Positions 63,725 to 64,000 of a stretch of 64,000 nucleotides of DNA are shown here, piece by piece. Source of the stretch: Symsagittifera roscoffensis. Its lineage: Eukaryota > Xenacoelomorpha > Acoela > Convolutidae. The stretch covers positions 10,207,671 to 10,271,670 of the forward strand of contig NC_087064.1 of the NCBI RefSeq assembly GCF_963678635.1, read 5' to 3'. Below the pieces are notes generated by a model. It saw nothing but the letters and a program-made list of their open reading frames with translations. It made no database searches and was not told the DNA's origin. The first letter of the stretch is position 1; each line of letters starts with the position of its first letter. Both the position numbers and the translations under genes were made by a program.

Positions 63725-64000
63725 TTTGAAATTGATGATTGAAGTAATACAATGAGAAAACTTATCTGAGAAAAAAAAATTAGTTAAATAAAGGAAGTAG
63801 AGTTGAATGAAACGTTTTTGATTTGAAAACAAAGAAAAGACTAAGACTGAAGTCGGCATATAAAAACCATCATGTAGAAATACTTTTTGATGATGCATGA
63901 TATCGTTTTGAACAATTTTCTTGAAAATGAAGAGTCTGAAATTGATAATTACATACGTAGATTATGATACTTGCTTATTTGCGATAATGAAAAACTACTG
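63725..64000. repeat. 276-bp block repeated 8554 bp earlier (copy 2)
   Basis: Identical to 55171-55446. Starts within three bases of the point where the LINE RT reading (to about 63722) stops resembling RT. Confidence 0.95.

Overview
The window is AT-rich DNA from a ciliated animal. The evidence is two spliced genes with GT-AG introns, a near-complete ortholog of the ciliary protein ODAD4 (TTC25), a Ty3/gypsy LTR retrotransposon, several decayed non-LTR retrotransposons, hAT-type MITEs, tRNA-headed dispersed repeats and a very large minisatellite. The species cannot be named from the sequence; an invertebrate with a repeat-rich genome fits.

Layout. 1-2420 holds a decayed, unrecognised long reading frame on the + strand. 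A + strand gene with a TFIIS N-terminal (LW/TND) domain starts near 4850. Its first two coding exons (to 5086) are separated by an 8.7-kb, repeat-filled intron from a large last exon (13797-14972). That intron contains a CR1/RTE-like LINE remnant, tRNA-headed repeats, a 257-bp tandem duplication and a textbook hAT MITE with an 8-bp target duplication. 15.0-19.4 kb is intergenic, with a SINE and two small tandem arrays. 19.48-28.25 kb is a purine-rich, hierarchical minisatellite that runs directly into a degenerate ATCC/CATC simple repeat (to 29.64 kb). 29.6-33.0 kb is intergenic with a reverse-transcriptase relic.

ODAD4 lies on the minus strand from 45350 to 33051. I reconstructed 13 exons whose phases all agree; they encode 625 residues. 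MITE copies, a second inverted-repeat element with 31-bp internal repeats, a 23-base C run and a palindrome cluster sit in its introns. Upstream of it (45.77-46.36 kb, minus strand) are weak candidate exons of another gene.

47183-54808 is a structurally complete Ty3/gypsy element on the minus strand: two 323-bp LTRs and one intact 2081-residue Gag-Pol frame. It carries three oddities: a Gag start codon that straddles the LTR/primer-binding-site junction, a roughly 600-residue disordered C-terminal tail with several SUMO-interaction-like motifs, and a palindromic CCCGAYGGG motif scattered through the internal region in different reading frames. A 200-N gap follows. The 276 bp just right of the gap recur identically at the window end (8554 bp later), which points to a tandem duplication or an assembly problem. 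Between the two copies are MITE copies and a decayed LINE with ORF1-, endonuclease- and RT-like remnants.

The two host genes are functionally unrelated: one is probably nuclear and transcription-linked, the other belongs to the outer dynein arm docking machinery. Most of the window is mobile or satellite DNA around them.
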